DNA of 64,000 bases, taken from assembly GCA_045630965.1 (NCBI GenBank), contig JAZQTU010000005.1, forward strand, positions 1-64,000. Reading direction: 5' to 3'. A program made the translations under genes and the position numbers. The DNA is from HGM04593 sp045630965. Lineage in GTDB: Bacteria > Bacteroidota > Bacteroidia > Bacteroidales > Bacteroidaceae. The notes under the pieces are model-generated. The model worked only from the letters and a program-made list of their open reading frames with translations, did not search any database and was not told the DNA's origin. Shown here piece by piece: positions 36,405 to 44,400 of this stretch. Position 1 is the stretch's first letter. Every line of letters begins with the position of its first letter.

Positions 36405-36573
36405 TGCTGGTGTGTATGATTAGTCTCTTTCTGTAAAGAAAATAAAAGTTTTCAATATTAAACCATTTTTGTCAAAAAACAAAATTTTGTAGCATAAATG
36501 AAATGTGGCGGTGTGTGCAGAACATTCTGTTGTCTGATATGTTTTTCATGTGTAAAACTTAAATAATGGTATT

Positions 36574-37857
36574 ATGAACAGAATTTCAAGAACTTTGCTG
36601 TTGTCGGCTATCTCTTTGTCGGCAATTGCGCCTGCTACGGCTCAGCGATGGGTTGAGATTGTGGAGGAGGCAACTCCCGTAATCTGTATAAGTGAGACTG
36701 TCAACGAGGCTCCTGATGTCGTGGAGATTTTCCAGAACACACAGAGCGGTTACTATCATGATGCGCGTGCTCCACGTTTTGTGCTTGTCGACCAAGAGGG
36801 CAAGTGGGGATTGGGTATCGGAGGATACTTGCAAGCCAAAATTGAGTATGATTTTGACAGGGCCGTTGACAATGTCGACTTCTTGCCGTCGGCCATCTAT
36901 GGTAAAGGAGGTCCTACAAGCCAGTTCCGTATGGATATGACCAACTCCACGTTGTTTATGAAGTTGGTGGGAAAGAGCCGCTTCTTGGGTGACTTTGTTG
37001 TTTATACATCGGGAAACTGGCGAGGAAGCGGATTGGGATTTCAATTGCTGAACGCATATATGAGTACAAAATATCTTAAATTCGGATATGGTGTAGGTAC
37101 ATTCATGGATATCAATGCCGTTCCTACAACTATCGATTACGGTGGCGCCTGCGGTATGACCTTCTATCGTACAACACAGGTGATGTTGCAGTACTGCTTC
37201 GATTGGGGACTCTCAATGGGTGTAGCTATAGAGAATCCTTCTGTCAACATGGAACGTAATGACTTGGTCGGTACCGATGTGCAACGTATTCCCAATGTCC
37301 CGGTATATATCCAATATAATCTAAAAGGTAACATAAATAATCATATACGTCTTGGTGCTGTTATGAGGGATATGTATTACACCGACAAAGTCAATGGCAA
37401 CAACTCTGACAAGGTAGGCTGGGGTGCCCAGGCAAGTTTGCTCGCAACAATGGGCGGTTTTCAACTCAAAGGACAGTATACTATAGGTGAAGGTATCGGA
37501 TCTTTGGTTAACAACATTTCGAATGTGGGCATGGATATTGTGCCTGATCCTGAAACGCCGGGTAAAGCCATGCTGTTGATGAATGAAAGCTGGTATGCTG
37601 GTCTTCAATACAATTTTACTAAAGATTTCATGATATCTGCCATGTATAGCCAGACTGGGCTTCATTCGCGTAACGGGTATGCGGAATATAATCCTGGAGC
37701 ATCACGTAAAGGGCAATATCTTGTTGCCAATGCCATATATAATTTGAATAAGAATCTTCAGATAGGTGTTGAGTATCTTCATGGTTGGAGAACCAATTTT
37801 GACGATAAGGTCTACAATGCCAACCGTGTCAATCTTTCGGCACGATACGATTTCTAA
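36574..37857 (+). CDS. Outer-membrane porin-like beta-barrel protein
   Basis: The 427-residue exported protein (signal peptide MNRISRTLLLSAISLSAIAPATAQ) has alternating beta-strand character throughout and ends in Phe (NLSARYDF), the classic C-terminal signal of outer-membrane barrels. After the signal there is a short region of ~40 residues, then GLGIGGYLQAKIEYDFD begins the barrel. It resembles DcaP/OprP-type trimeric porins in style, but I cannot assign a subfamily. Diffusion of small solutes is the likely role. It is divergent from an AraC regulator and ends in an intrinsic terminator. No Pho-box-like repeats precede it, unlike the porin at 49189. Confidence 0.72.
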   Translation: MNRISRTLLLSAISLSAIAPATAQRWVEIVEEATPVICISETVNEAPDVVEIFQNTQSGYYHDARAPRFVLVDQEGKWGLGIGGYLQAKIEYDFDRAVDNVDFLPSAIYGKGGPTSQFRMDMTNSTLFMKLVGKSRFLGDFVVYTSGNWRGSGLGFQLLNAYMSTKYLKFGYGVGTFMDINAVPTTIDYGGACGMTFYRTTQVMLQYCFDWGLSMGVAIENPSVNMERNDLVGTDVQRIPNVPVYIQYNLKGNINNHIRLGAVMRDMYYTDKVNGNNSDKVGWGAQASLLATMGGFQLKGQYTIGEGIGSLVNNISNVGMDIVPDPETPGKAMLLMNESWYAGLQYNFTKDFMISAMYSQTGLHSRNGYAEYNPGASRKGQYLVANAIYNLNKNLQIGVEYLHGWRTNFDDKVYNANRVNLSARYDF

Positions 37858-37879
37858 GAAACGGTGTCATTGTAATTGG

Positions 37880-37908
37880 GGGCGCACTATTCATGTGTGC
37901 CCTTTTTT
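37880..37908 (+). terminator. Terminator of the porin gene
   Basis: An 8-bp G/C-rich stem (37880-37887 with 37895-37902, one G-T pair), 7-nt loop, followed by six T: a textbook intrinsic terminator. Confidence 0.88.
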
Positions 37909-37960
37909 CTTGTGATATTTTCAGTCTAAAATATTTTGCATATTAAAATGAATGTTTATT

Positions 37961-37993
37961 TTTGTAACAATTTCGTAACATCGCGTAATGTTG
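37961..37993 (+). promoter_or_regulatory. Putative Pho box and promoter of the Pit gene
   Basis: GTAACA occurs at 37964-37969 and again 11 bp on at 37975-37980, with a weaker GTAATG at 37985. TAATGTTG at 37986-37993 is a one-mismatch -7 element. The 11-bp direct-repeat spacing is that of PhoB boxes. The repeat-to--7 distance is shorter by 4 bp than in the two other Pho-like promoters in this window, so support here is weaker. Confidence 0.45.
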
Positions 37994-38036
37994 CGTGGCT
38001 GTTATGGCAAGTAAATAATAAACTACATAATATTTT

Positions 38037-40349
38037 ATGGACTTCTTAAATGGCATAGTTTCCTATGTGTCGGCATTGAGTTCAATCGAACTCTGCTATC
38101 TTTTTGTGGTATTGTTCATGTTCACTTTGGCTATCATTGACCTTACAGTCGGTGTAAGTAATGACGCTGTGAATTTTTTAAGTGCAGCAGTCGGCTCCAG
38201 AGCAGCAAAGATTAAACATGTGCTTATTGTTGCAGCAATAGGAGTGTTTGTCGGTGCTTCTTTCAGTAGCGGTATGATGGATGTTGCTCGACATGGTATA
38301 TTCAATCCTAATTATTTCTCCTTTGAGAGTGTTATGTGCATATACCTTGCTGTAGTTATAAGTGATGTATTCTTGCTTGACTTGTTCAACTCACTTGGAT
38401 TGCCTACATCAACGACAGTGTCTATGGTATTTGAACTTCTTGGAGCATCATTTGTGACAGCACTTATAAGTTTGGGTGGTAATGGGTTGTCAATGCTTAA
38501 TACAGGAAGGGCTATGACAATTATAATTTCCATATTTCTTTCCGTTGCTATTGCTTTCCTCTTTGGTTTGCTTGTTCAATGGTTGTCCCGTTTGATTTTT
38601 ACATTCCATTATCGCAAGAATCTTGGACGTAAAATAGGTATTTATGGAGGCTTTGCTACAACTGCAATAGTCTATTTCATGCTGGTTAAGGGACTGAAAG
38701 GTAGCGCTATTATTGGTTTTTTACCTGATAATATCAAAAGTTTTATCTTTGAGGAGACCGGTATGTTCCTTATGTGTGCATTTGCATTCTTTACCCTACT
38801 AATGCAGTTGTTGCATTGGTGCAAAGTGAATGTGCTCAAGATTGTAGTTCTTATGGGTACCTTCTCGCTTGCTATGGCATTTGCCGGCAATGACCTTGTA
38901 AACTTTATCGGTGTTACTCTTGCCGGTTTTGAGTCTTTCAAGGATCTGGTTGCCAACGGAAATGGTGCTGTAGATACATTTATGATGCATTCACTTGCTG
39001 AATCTGCAAAAACGAATGTTCTGTTTTTGGTTGGTGCCGGTGCAATTATGGTATATGCCTTGTTTACAAGCAAGAAGGCACGCAAGGTATTGCAGACATC
39101 AATAGACCTTTCAAGCCAGCAGGACGAGGGTAATGAAATGTTCGGAACTTCATCAATAGCACGTAATATGGTACGCGCGGTGGCAAAAATGGTGGATTCT
39201 GTTCAGCGAAAGACACCACGTAGTGTGAAAAATTGGATTGCTAAACGTTTTGCACCATTGGAAGAACGTGAGGATGTTGCATTTGACCTTGTACGTGCAT
39301 CAGTAAATCTTGTACTTGCAGGTCTTCTCATCGCTTTGGGTACCTCTTTGAAACTACCTCTTTCTACTACATACGTTACATTCATGGTAGGTATGGGTTC
39401 TTCACTTGCCGACCGTGCCTGGGGACGTGAGAGTGCTGTATATCGTGTAACAGGAGTCGTTTCTGTTGTCGGTGGCTGGTTCATCACTGCCGGAGCCGCA
39501 TTCATCATTGCTGCGCTTGTGGCAACGATAATGAATTATGGTGGTGTTGTTGCCATGTACATAATGATTGCTTTGGTAATCTATCTGTTGGTTCGTAGCC
39601 ATGTGCAGTACAACAAGAAAAAGAACGAAGAGAAGGTCGACAAGAAAATGGAAATTATTCTCAAGTCGGACAATCAGGAAGAAATTTGGGAGAATCTTGT
39701 CTCTCATGCTGCAGACACATTGTCACATACATTGTCATTCTCTGCAGACACATACAAGAATATGTTCGACTCATTCTCAAAGGATTCTTTACGTCCTCTC
39801 AAGGGCTCTTTGATAAAGATTGTTGAAGAAAAGGCATTCATGAAGAAGGAGCGCCGTTCCGAAACACGCGGTTTGCAGCGTTTGGAGCAGAATATGGCTT
39901 TTGAACGCAGTACATGGTATCATTTGTGTACAAATAGCTGCCAGCAGATGCTCAATACATTGACACGTATCGGTGAACCAATGAAGGAACATGCCGAGAA
40001 CAGTTTCAATCCATTGTCAAAGCAATATGTTGATGAGTTTATGCCATACTGCTGCGATATATATAATGTGTTGAAGAATATTGATGCAATTATAAAGACT
40101 GGTGACTTTACAACTGCTGACGAGGTGTCTACAAGAGCTAAGGATCTCAAGCATGAGCTTGCAACCTTGCGTAAGACACAGACACAGCGTTTGCACCAGA
40201 GCCAGGGTAGTCTTCGCGTAGACTTTGTATATCTTAACTTGATTCAGGAGTCACATGAGTTGCTCAGTGAGGTTCGTAACCTCTTGCGTGGTGGCAGAAA
40301 ACTTTTCGCTCCGCTCATGAATGAGCATGTAGCGATTAAAGAGAAATGA
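38037..40349 (+). CDS. Inorganic phosphate transporter (Pit/PHO4 family) with C-terminal PhoU-like domain
   Basis: The 770-residue protein has an N-terminal and central Pit core: FTLAIIDLTVGVSNDAVNFLSAAVGSR carries the family signature, repeated later as AFAGNDLVNFIGVTLAGFESF, and about ten to twelve hydrophobic helices extend to ~residue 520. The last ~240 residues are hydrophilic and helical (ILKSDNQEEIWENLVSHAADTLSH through RNLLRGGRKLFAP) and look PhoU/DUF47-like. Pit proteins import phosphate (often as a metal complex) with protons or sodium across the inner membrane. A PhoU-like tail suggests gating or signalling in place of separate PhoU, which is not seen in the window. A Pho-box-like repeat precedes it, and a hairpin ends it. 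Confidence 0.88.
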   Translation: MDFLNGIVSYVSALSSIELCYLFVVLFMFTLAIIDLTVGVSNDAVNFLSAAVGSRAAKIKHVLIVAAIGVFVGASFSSGMMDVARHGIFNPNYFSFESVMCIYLAVVISDVFLLDLFNSLGLPTSTTVSMVFELLGASFVTALISLGGNGLSMLNTGRAMTIIISIFLSVAIAFLFGLLVQWLSRLIFTFHYRKNLGRKIGIYGGFATTAIVYFMLVKGLKGSAIIGFLPDNIKSFIFEETGMFLMCAFAFFTLLMQLLHWCKVNVLKIVVLMGTFSLAMAFAGNDLVNFIGVTLAGFESFKDLVANGNGAVDTFMMHSLAESAKTNVLFLVGAGAIMVYALFTSKKARKVLQTSIDLSSQQDEGNEMFGTSSIARNMVRAVAKMVDSVQRKTPRSVKNWIAKRFAPLEEREDVAFDLVRASVNLVLAGLLIALGTSLKLPLSTTYVTFMVGMGSSLADRAWGRESAVYRVTGVVSVVGGWFITAGAAFIIAALVATIMNYGGVVAMYIMIALVIYLLVRSHVQYNKKKNEEKVDKKMEIILKSDNQEEIWENLVSHAADTLSHTLSFSADTYKNMFDSFSKDSLRPLKGSLIKIVEEKAFMKKERRSETRGLQRLEQNMAFERSTWYHLCTNSCQQMLNTLTRIGEPMKEHAENSFNPLSKQYVDEFMPYCCDIYNVLKNIDAIIKTGDFTTADEVSTRAKDLKHELATLRKTQTQRLHQSQGSLRVDFVYLNLIQESHELLSEVRNLLRGGRKLFAPLMNEHVAIKEK

Positions 40350-40375
40350 TAACGCTTGGTCGTTGAATATAATAG

Positions 40376-40422
40376 GCAGTCGGCATAGCGTCGGTTTATA
40401 ATAATCGCTCTTTGCCGGCTGC
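40376..40422 (+). terminator. Terminator of the Pit gene
   Basis: A 10-bp stem (40376-40385 with 40413-40422, one G-T pair), extended inside by AGCG/CGCT, lies 27 bases after the stop. There is only a short T-run, so this is a moderate-strength call. Confidence 0.65.
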
Positions 40423-40438
40423 TTTATATACGGCAATA

Positions 40439-40446
40439 TAGCTTTG
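40439..40446 (+). promoter_or_regulatory. -7 element of nfo
   Basis: TAGCTTTG at 40439-40446 matches TAnnTTTG; the nearest TTG (40412-40414) is 24 bp away, slightly too far. ATG 40469 follows after 22 bases. Confidence 0.45.
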
Positions 40447-40468
40447 TTTAACAGTAAAAAATATTGTA

Positions 40469-41302
40469 ATGAAATATCTTGGAGCACATGTATCGGCAAG
40501 CGGTGGCGTAGAGAATGCACCGCTGAATGCCAAGGAAATAGGAGCGAATGCATTCGCTCTGTTCACAAAGAACCAGCGTCAGTGGGTGTCGGCTCCTTTG
40601 ACGGAAAAAAGTATAGCTCAGTTTAAGGATAACTGTAACAATGGTGGTTTTGATGCCTCGTATATCATGCCTCATGACAGTTATCTTATAAATCTTGGTA
40701 ATCCCGACGAGGAGGCAATACAAAAATCTCGGGCTGCATTCATTGATGAGATGCAACGTTGCGAACAATTGGGGCTTAAAATGCTGAACTTCCACCCGGG
40801 AAGCCATCTGAATAAGATTTCGGTAGAGCAGTGTCTTGATGAGATTGCGGCAAATATTAACTTGGCTCTTGAAAAAACAAGTGGTGTTACAGCTGTTATA
40901 GAGAATACAGCGGGGCAGGGCAGTAATGTTGGCAACCGTTTTGAGGAGATACGTTATATCATTGATCGTGTCAATGACAAGAGTCGGGTAGGAGTCTGTA
41001 TCGATACTTGTCACACATACTCGGCCGGTTATGATATCGTCAATGATTATGACGGAGTCTTCGATGAGTTTGAACGTATTGTAGGTTTTCAATATCTAAA
41101 AGGTATCCACCTCAACGATACAAAGAAACCGCTTGGCTCTCGTGTTGACAGACATGGAAGTATAGGACTGGGCTTGCTTGGTATGGATTTCTTCAAGCGT
41201 TTCATGAAGGATCCACGTTTCGACAATATGCCAATAGTTCTTGAAACACCTGATGAAAGCCGTTGGGCTGACGAAATAGCTCTGTTGCGTAGCTTTGAGT
41301 AA
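40469..41302 (+). CDS. nfo: Deoxyribonuclease IV (endonuclease IV)
   Basis: The 277-residue protein is the AP endonuclease of base-excision repair that nicks DNA 5' to abasic sites using a trinuclear zinc centre. Family blocks are evident: YLGAHVSASGGVENAP at the start, NAFALFTKNQRQW, LNFHPGSHLN, VIENTAGQGSNVG, VGVCIDTCHTYSAGYD, GIHLNDTKKPLGSRVDRH and IVLETPDESRWADEI at the end, so the His/Glu/Asp metal ligands are present. Length is normal for the family (about 280). It has its own weak promoter and is ended by a 13-bp hairpin. It is one of several repair genes in the window (recA, recJ, recQ, mutS2), but not linked to them in an operon. Confidence 0.95.
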   Translation: MKYLGAHVSASGGVENAPLNAKEIGANAFALFTKNQRQWVSAPLTEKSIAQFKDNCNNGGFDASYIMPHDSYLINLGNPDEEAIQKSRAAFIDEMQRCEQLGLKMLNFHPGSHLNKISVEQCLDEIAANINLALEKTSGVTAVIENTAGQGSNVGNRFEEIRYIIDRVNDKSRVGVCIDTCHTYSAGYDIVNDYDGVFDEFERIVGFQYLKGIHLNDTKKPLGSRVDRHGSIGLGLLGMDFFKRFMKDPRFDNMPIVLETPDESRWADEIALLRSFE

Positions 41303-41306
41303 CATG

Positions 41307-41343
41307 AATATCGGGTTTGTAAATAATTTGCAAACCCGATATT
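41307..41343 (+). terminator. Terminator of nfo
   Basis: A 13-bp perfect stem (41307-41319 with 41331-41343) with an 11-nt loop begins 5 bases after the nfo stop and is followed by T-rich sequence. Confidence 0.82.
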
Positions 41344-41357
41344 TTGTTATACTTTTG
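41328..41357 (+). promoter_or_regulatory. Promoter of the queuosine-precursor transporter operon
   Basis: TTG at 41328-41330, 19 bp, then TACTTTTG at 41350-41357 matches the Bacteroidetes promoter. The -33 TTG is in the loop of the nfo terminator hairpin. The leader before ATG 41379 is about 18 bases. Confidence 0.7.
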
Positions 41358-41378
41358 TGGCGAAATAAAACAAATCTT

Positions 41379-42062
41379 ATGAATAAGGTATCGGAAAACC
41401 CTTTCAAAAACCGAGCATACGGCGAAATGCCGTTGATGGTTGTATCCACTCTCTTTGTTACTCTTTACCTGGTTTCCAATGTGATGGCGGTAAAGGTAAT
41501 CAGTATCCTTGGAATTCCCTGTTTTGATGCAGGAACAATAACCTTCCCTTTTGCTTACATGCTTGGTGACGTGCTTACAGAAATCTGGGGCTATCGCACA
41601 GCGCGTAAAGTAATATGGATGACATTCCTCTGTAACATAATCATGGTTGTGTGCACACAGGTTGGTGTGTGGTTGCCGTCGATAGATTATCTTGACGAAA
41701 CAGCTGTTGCCTATAACAGAATATTTACATATGTTCCGCGTATCGTGCTCGGCTCATTGGTCGGTTTTCTCATGGGAGAGTTGTCCAATGCATGGCTCAT
41801 GGAGCGTATAAAGGCAAAGACAAACGGCCGTTTCTTGTGGGTCCGTACAATCGGAAGTTCTGTAGTGGGATATCTGTTCGATACATTGCCCTTTGTGATT
41901 ATAGCTTTCGCAGGTGTGTTGACAGTCAAGGATATTCTGCAGATGATAGCTGTGCAATATTTCATGAAACTTGCGATTGAGGTCTTCTTTGGTACGCCTA
42001 TGGCATATTCAGTGATTGTACTGTTGAAACGTAAAGTCCTTAATATACGACACAATGGATAG
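41379..42062 (+). CDS. yhhQ: Queuosine precursor transporter (YhhQ/VUT family)
   Basis: The 227-residue integral membrane protein of the YhhQ family imports queuosine precursors (preQ0, preQ1 or queuine) for the tRNA wobble-base modification. Visible are about six hydrophobic helices, VSTLFVTLYLVSNVMAVKVI at the N-terminus, the conserved DAGTITFPFAYMLGDVLTEIWGYRTARKVIW and LVGFLMGELSNAWLMERIK. I chose ATG 41379 (MNKVSENPF) because the frame upstream crosses the nfo terminator and promoter. Its last 8 bases overlap the start of the radical SAM gene (ATGGATAG holds both stop and start), so the two are translationally coupled. The partner suggests salvage of queuine rather than simple preQ uptake. 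Confidence 0.9.
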   Translation: MNKVSENPFKNRAYGEMPLMVVSTLFVTLYLVSNVMAVKVISILGIPCFDAGTITFPFAYMLGDVLTEIWGYRTARKVIWMTFLCNIIMVVCTQVGVWLPSIDYLDETAVAYNRIFTYVPRIVLGSLVGFLMGELSNAWLMERIKAKTNGRFLWVRTIGSSVVGYLFDTLPFVIIAFAGVLTVKDILQMIAVQYFMKLAIEVFFGTPMAYSVIVLLKRKVLNIRHNG

Positions 42063-42738
42063 GTATTCGTTGATACATACAAAATTGCCCCGCGAGTTTG
42101 TTCTCCTGCAAGGTAAGGGCTGCCGTTGGGGAAAATGTACATTCTGTAACTATCATCTTGATGTCAGCGGCAATCCATTCGAGGTGAACAGGTCTGTCCT
42201 TGAACAGGTAACCGGAGTTTACGGTGTCCTTGATATTATAAACTCCGGCTCAGCAATGGAACTGGACGATGCAACTGTTGAGCTTATAAAAAAGGTGGTA
42301 CATGAAAAGTGTATACATACATTGTGGTTCGAGGCTCATTTTATGTATCGCAACAAACTCGATGATTTTGCAAGGCAGTTTGCCCCAACTGTGGTTAAGT
42401 TCCGTTGTGGAGTAGAGAGTTTTTCTCCTGAACAACGTAATCGTTGGAACAAGGGTATTCCATCTTGGGTAACACCGGCCGACGTTGCACAGCATTTCAA
42501 GGGAATATGCCTGCTGTGCTGCACCGATGACGATTCACGTGAACATATTGTCAGGGATATTGAAACGGCTCAACACCATTTTGAATACTTCAGTGTGAAT
42601 CTTTTCTGCAATAACGGGACAGCGGTGAAACGTAATGACGAACTGGTGGAATGGTTCAAAACAGAAGTTTATCCTCGGATAAAGGATAATCCGTCAATAG
42701 AAGTGCTTGTTGACAACACCGATTTAGGTGTAGGTTAA
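42055..42738 (+). CDS. Radical SAM protein, possible queuine lyase (QueL-like)
   Basis: The 227-residue protein carries an Fe-S/SAM cluster motif GCRWGKCTFCNY with C23, C28 and C31 (Cx4Cx2C spacing, known from a radical SAM branch), followed by the SAM-binding-like INSGSAMELDDA and the beta-strand WFEAHFMYR/KFRCGVESF blocks; it is shorter than a full radical SAM barrel-plus-tail protein. Established background: a radical SAM queuine lyase (QueL) that turns queuine into preQ1 works with YhhQ-type transporters in some bacteria. Here the gene overlaps a yhhQ gene by 8 bases. Function as QueL is an inference from context and cannot be confirmed by motif alone. Confidence 0.7.
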   Translation: MDRYSLIHTKLPREFVLLQGKGCRWGKCTFCNYHLDVSGNPFEVNRSVLEQVTGVYGVLDIINSGSAMELDDATVELIKKVVHEKCIHTLWFEAHFMYRNKLDDFARQFAPTVVKFRCGVESFSPEQRNRWNKGIPSWVTPADVAQHFKGICLLCCTDDDSREHIVRDIETAQHHFEYFSVNLFCNNGTAVKRNDELVEWFKTEVYPRIKDNPSIEVLVDNTDLGVG

Positions 42739-42803
42739 TCCTGTTTCTAAAAGAATATTTACGTTTTCAGGTAGTGTGTTAAAAATGGTTAACAATAGAA
42801 ATA

Positions 42804-42816
42804 TTTTCCATTGGAA
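42804..42816. promoter_or_regulatory. Palindrome upstream of the MarR gene
   Basis: TTTCCATTGGAAA is a perfect 13-bp palindrome within a longer imperfect one (about 42800-42821), about 60 bases before the MarR start. A related half (TTTCCTATGGA) overlaps the MarR start at 42872-42882. It may be a MarR operator; TTTCTTTG at 42842-42849 is a one-mismatch -7 element between them. Confidence 0.4.
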
Positions 42817-42877
42817 ATATTATTTTGTTTGAATTAATTATTTTCTTTGCATAGGATAAAAAGAAAAACAATTTCCT

Positions 42878-43249
42878 ATGGAGAATATAAGATCGATAAC
42901 TGTTATGAAGGAACTGATGATTGCCATAAAAAGTATGGAACATGAGTTACTCGAAAAATGTGGGGTCTCGCTGAAAGAGGCATTGGCTCTTTGCGCCATA
43001 GGAGACGAAAAGATTACAGCATCTGATATTGTCGAACGTACCGGGCTCCGTTCCTCTCATGTGTCAAAGGTTACAGGCGTGCTAGAGGAGCAAGGGTTCG
43101 TAGAACGTCATTTGGGACAGGAGGATAAGAGACAGGTCTTCTTCTCGTTGAAGGAGAATGGTCTGCAATGCATTGAAAAGATGAAAGTACACAAATTTGA
43201 AGTACCTGTGCTGTTACGCCCTGTTTTTGAAGATAATATGTGCTGTTGA
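42878..43249 (+). CDS. MarR family transcriptional regulator
   Basis: The 123-residue protein is a small winged-helix regulator: a helical N-terminus (RSITVMKELMIAIKSMEHELL), the recognition segment ITASDIVERTGLRSSHVSKVTGVLEEQGFVERH and the wing with QEDKRQVFFSLKENG. MarR proteins usually repress their own and adjacent genes and are released by small phenolics or oxidation; two adjacent Cys end the protein (DNMCC), which could make it redox-sensitive. It lies 60 bases upstream of desulfoferrodoxin and rubrerythrin in the same direction, so oxygen-stress control is a reasonable inference. It is shorter than typical MarR members (about 140-150). Confidence 0.85.
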   Translation: MENIRSITVMKELMIAIKSMEHELLEKCGVSLKEALALCAIGDEKITASDIVERTGLRSSHVSKVTGVLEEQGFVERHLGQEDKRQVFFSLKENGLQCIEKMKVHKFEVPVLLRPVFEDNMCC

Positions 43250-43309
43250 ACAAGTGGACCCACTTTGTTGTTATAATAACTGATATGAACTTAAATGTAT
43301 TATGAGATT

Positions 43310-43684
43310 ATGGCAATAAAGTTTTATAAATGCAACCATTGTGGCAATGTTGTGTTGAAAATGGTCGATTCGGGGGTTCCCGTAGTGTGCTGTGGAGAGA
43401 AGATGGTTGAGTTGGAGGCGAACACTGTCGATGCTAGTGCCGAAAAGCACGTGCCGTATGTGACAAGGATTGACGGATGCTCAATAAAGGTAGAGGTTGG
43501 CAGTGTCCATCATCCTATGACACCTGAACATCACATATCCTTTATATATGTGGAGACAGAGAAGGGGGGTACTTGTATGAACTTGAAAGACGAGCCGGTA
43601 GCAGAAATATGTACATGTAAGGATAAACCGCTTGCAGTGTATGAATATTGCAACCTGCATGGATTATGGAAAAAGGAATTATAA
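43310..43684 (+). CDS. dfx: Desulfoferrodoxin (superoxide reductase)
   Basis: The 124-residue two-iron superoxide reductase reduces superoxide to peroxide without making oxygen, a typical anaerobe defence. The desulforedoxin-like centre I is present as C8-x2-C11 and C27-C28; the catalytic centre II ligands are recognisable as H47, H67/H68 in SVHHPMT, H74/H75 in EHHISF, C114 and H117 in CNLHGLW. ATG 43310 (MAIKFYKC) is the right start; the longer frame from 43295 adds an unlikely MYYEI. It is directly followed by rubrerythrin (34 bases), whose peroxidase activity removes the peroxide made here, and preceded by a MarR gene. Confidence 0.95.
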   Translation: MAIKFYKCNHCGNVVLKMVDSGVPVVCCGEKMVELEANTVDASAEKHVPYVTRIDGCSIKVEVGSVHHPMTPEHHISFIYVETEKGGTCMNLKDEPVAEICTCKDKPLAVYEYCNLHGLWKKEL

Positions 43685-43718
43685 TAAACAACTAATAACT
43701 GACTAAAAAATTATTATT

Positions 43719-44297
43719 ATGGAAAAGAGTATCAAAGGAACAAAGACTGAAAAGAACTTGTTGACATCTTTCGCTGGTGAATCACAGGCAAGAATGCGTT
43801 ATACATACTTTGCAAGTGTTGCAAAGAAGGAAGGTTATGAGCAGATAGCTGCTATTTTCCAGGAGACAGCCGATCAGGAGAAGGAGCATGCAAAGCGTAT
43901 GTTCAAATGGCTTGAGGGTGGTATGGTTGAGATTACTGCTTGCTATCCAGCTGGTGTAATCGGTACAACAGCCGAGAACCTTAGAGCTGCAGCTGCCGGT
44001 GAGAACGAGGAGTGGACAGCTGACTACCCACGTTTCGCTGATATTGCTGACGCAGAGGGTTTCCCCGCAATTGCAGTGATGTACCGCAGAATTGCTGAGG
44101 CTGAGAAAGGACACGAAGAGCGTTATCTTGCTCTCCTCAATAATGTGGAGAACGGTACTGTATTCAAGAAGACTGAAGCCGTTACATGGCAGTGCCGTAA
44201 CTGTGGTTTCGTAACAGTTGGTACTGATGCTCCTGAAATGTGTCCGGCATGCTTGCATCCACAGGCACACTTTGAGGTAAAGAAGAATAACTATTAA
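43719..44297 (+). CDS. rbr: Rubrerythrin
   Basis: The 192-residue protein is a non-haem diiron peroxidase fused to a rubredoxin domain. The helical part shows the duplicated diiron motifs FAGESQARMRYTYF and ETADQEKEHAKRMF, then AEAEKGHEERYLALLNN, and the C-terminal rubredoxin pairs WQCRNCGF and MCPACLHPQAHF. It reduces hydrogen peroxide with electrons from rubredoxin-like donors; cytoplasmic. It ends a MarR-desulfoferrodoxin-rubrerythrin cluster that should be induced by oxygen. A 12-bp hairpin ends transcription. Confidence 0.96.
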   Translation: MEKSIKGTKTEKNLLTSFAGESQARMRYTYFASVAKKEGYEQIAAIFQETADQEKEHAKRMFKWLEGGMVEITACYPAGVIGTTAENLRAAAAGENEEWTADYPRFADIADAEGFPAIAVMYRRIAEAEKGHEERYLALLNNVENGTVFKKTEAVTWQCRNCGFVTVGTDAPEMCPACLHPQAHFEVKKNNY

Positions 44298-44312
44298 TGA
44301 ATAATAGAATGT

Positions 44313-44348
44313 GAATTTGCGCCCCGGAATTTTCCAGGGCGCAAATTC
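44313..44348 (+). terminator. Terminator of rubrerythrin
   Basis: A 12-bp perfect stem (44313-44324 with 44337-44348) with a 12-nt loop lies 15 bases after the stop. Confidence 0.82.
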
Positions 44349-44370
44349 TATAATATTGCTCGTTCGTTCG

Positions 44371-44378
44371 TATATTTG
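44371..44378 (+). promoter_or_regulatory. -7 element of the SusD-like gene
   Basis: TATATTTG at 44371-44378 matches TAnnTTTG; no TTG is at 19-21 bp upstream. The leader before ATG 44401 would be about 18 bases. Confidence 0.5.
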
Positions 44379-44400
44379 CATGTAATTTGATAGTAAAGCA

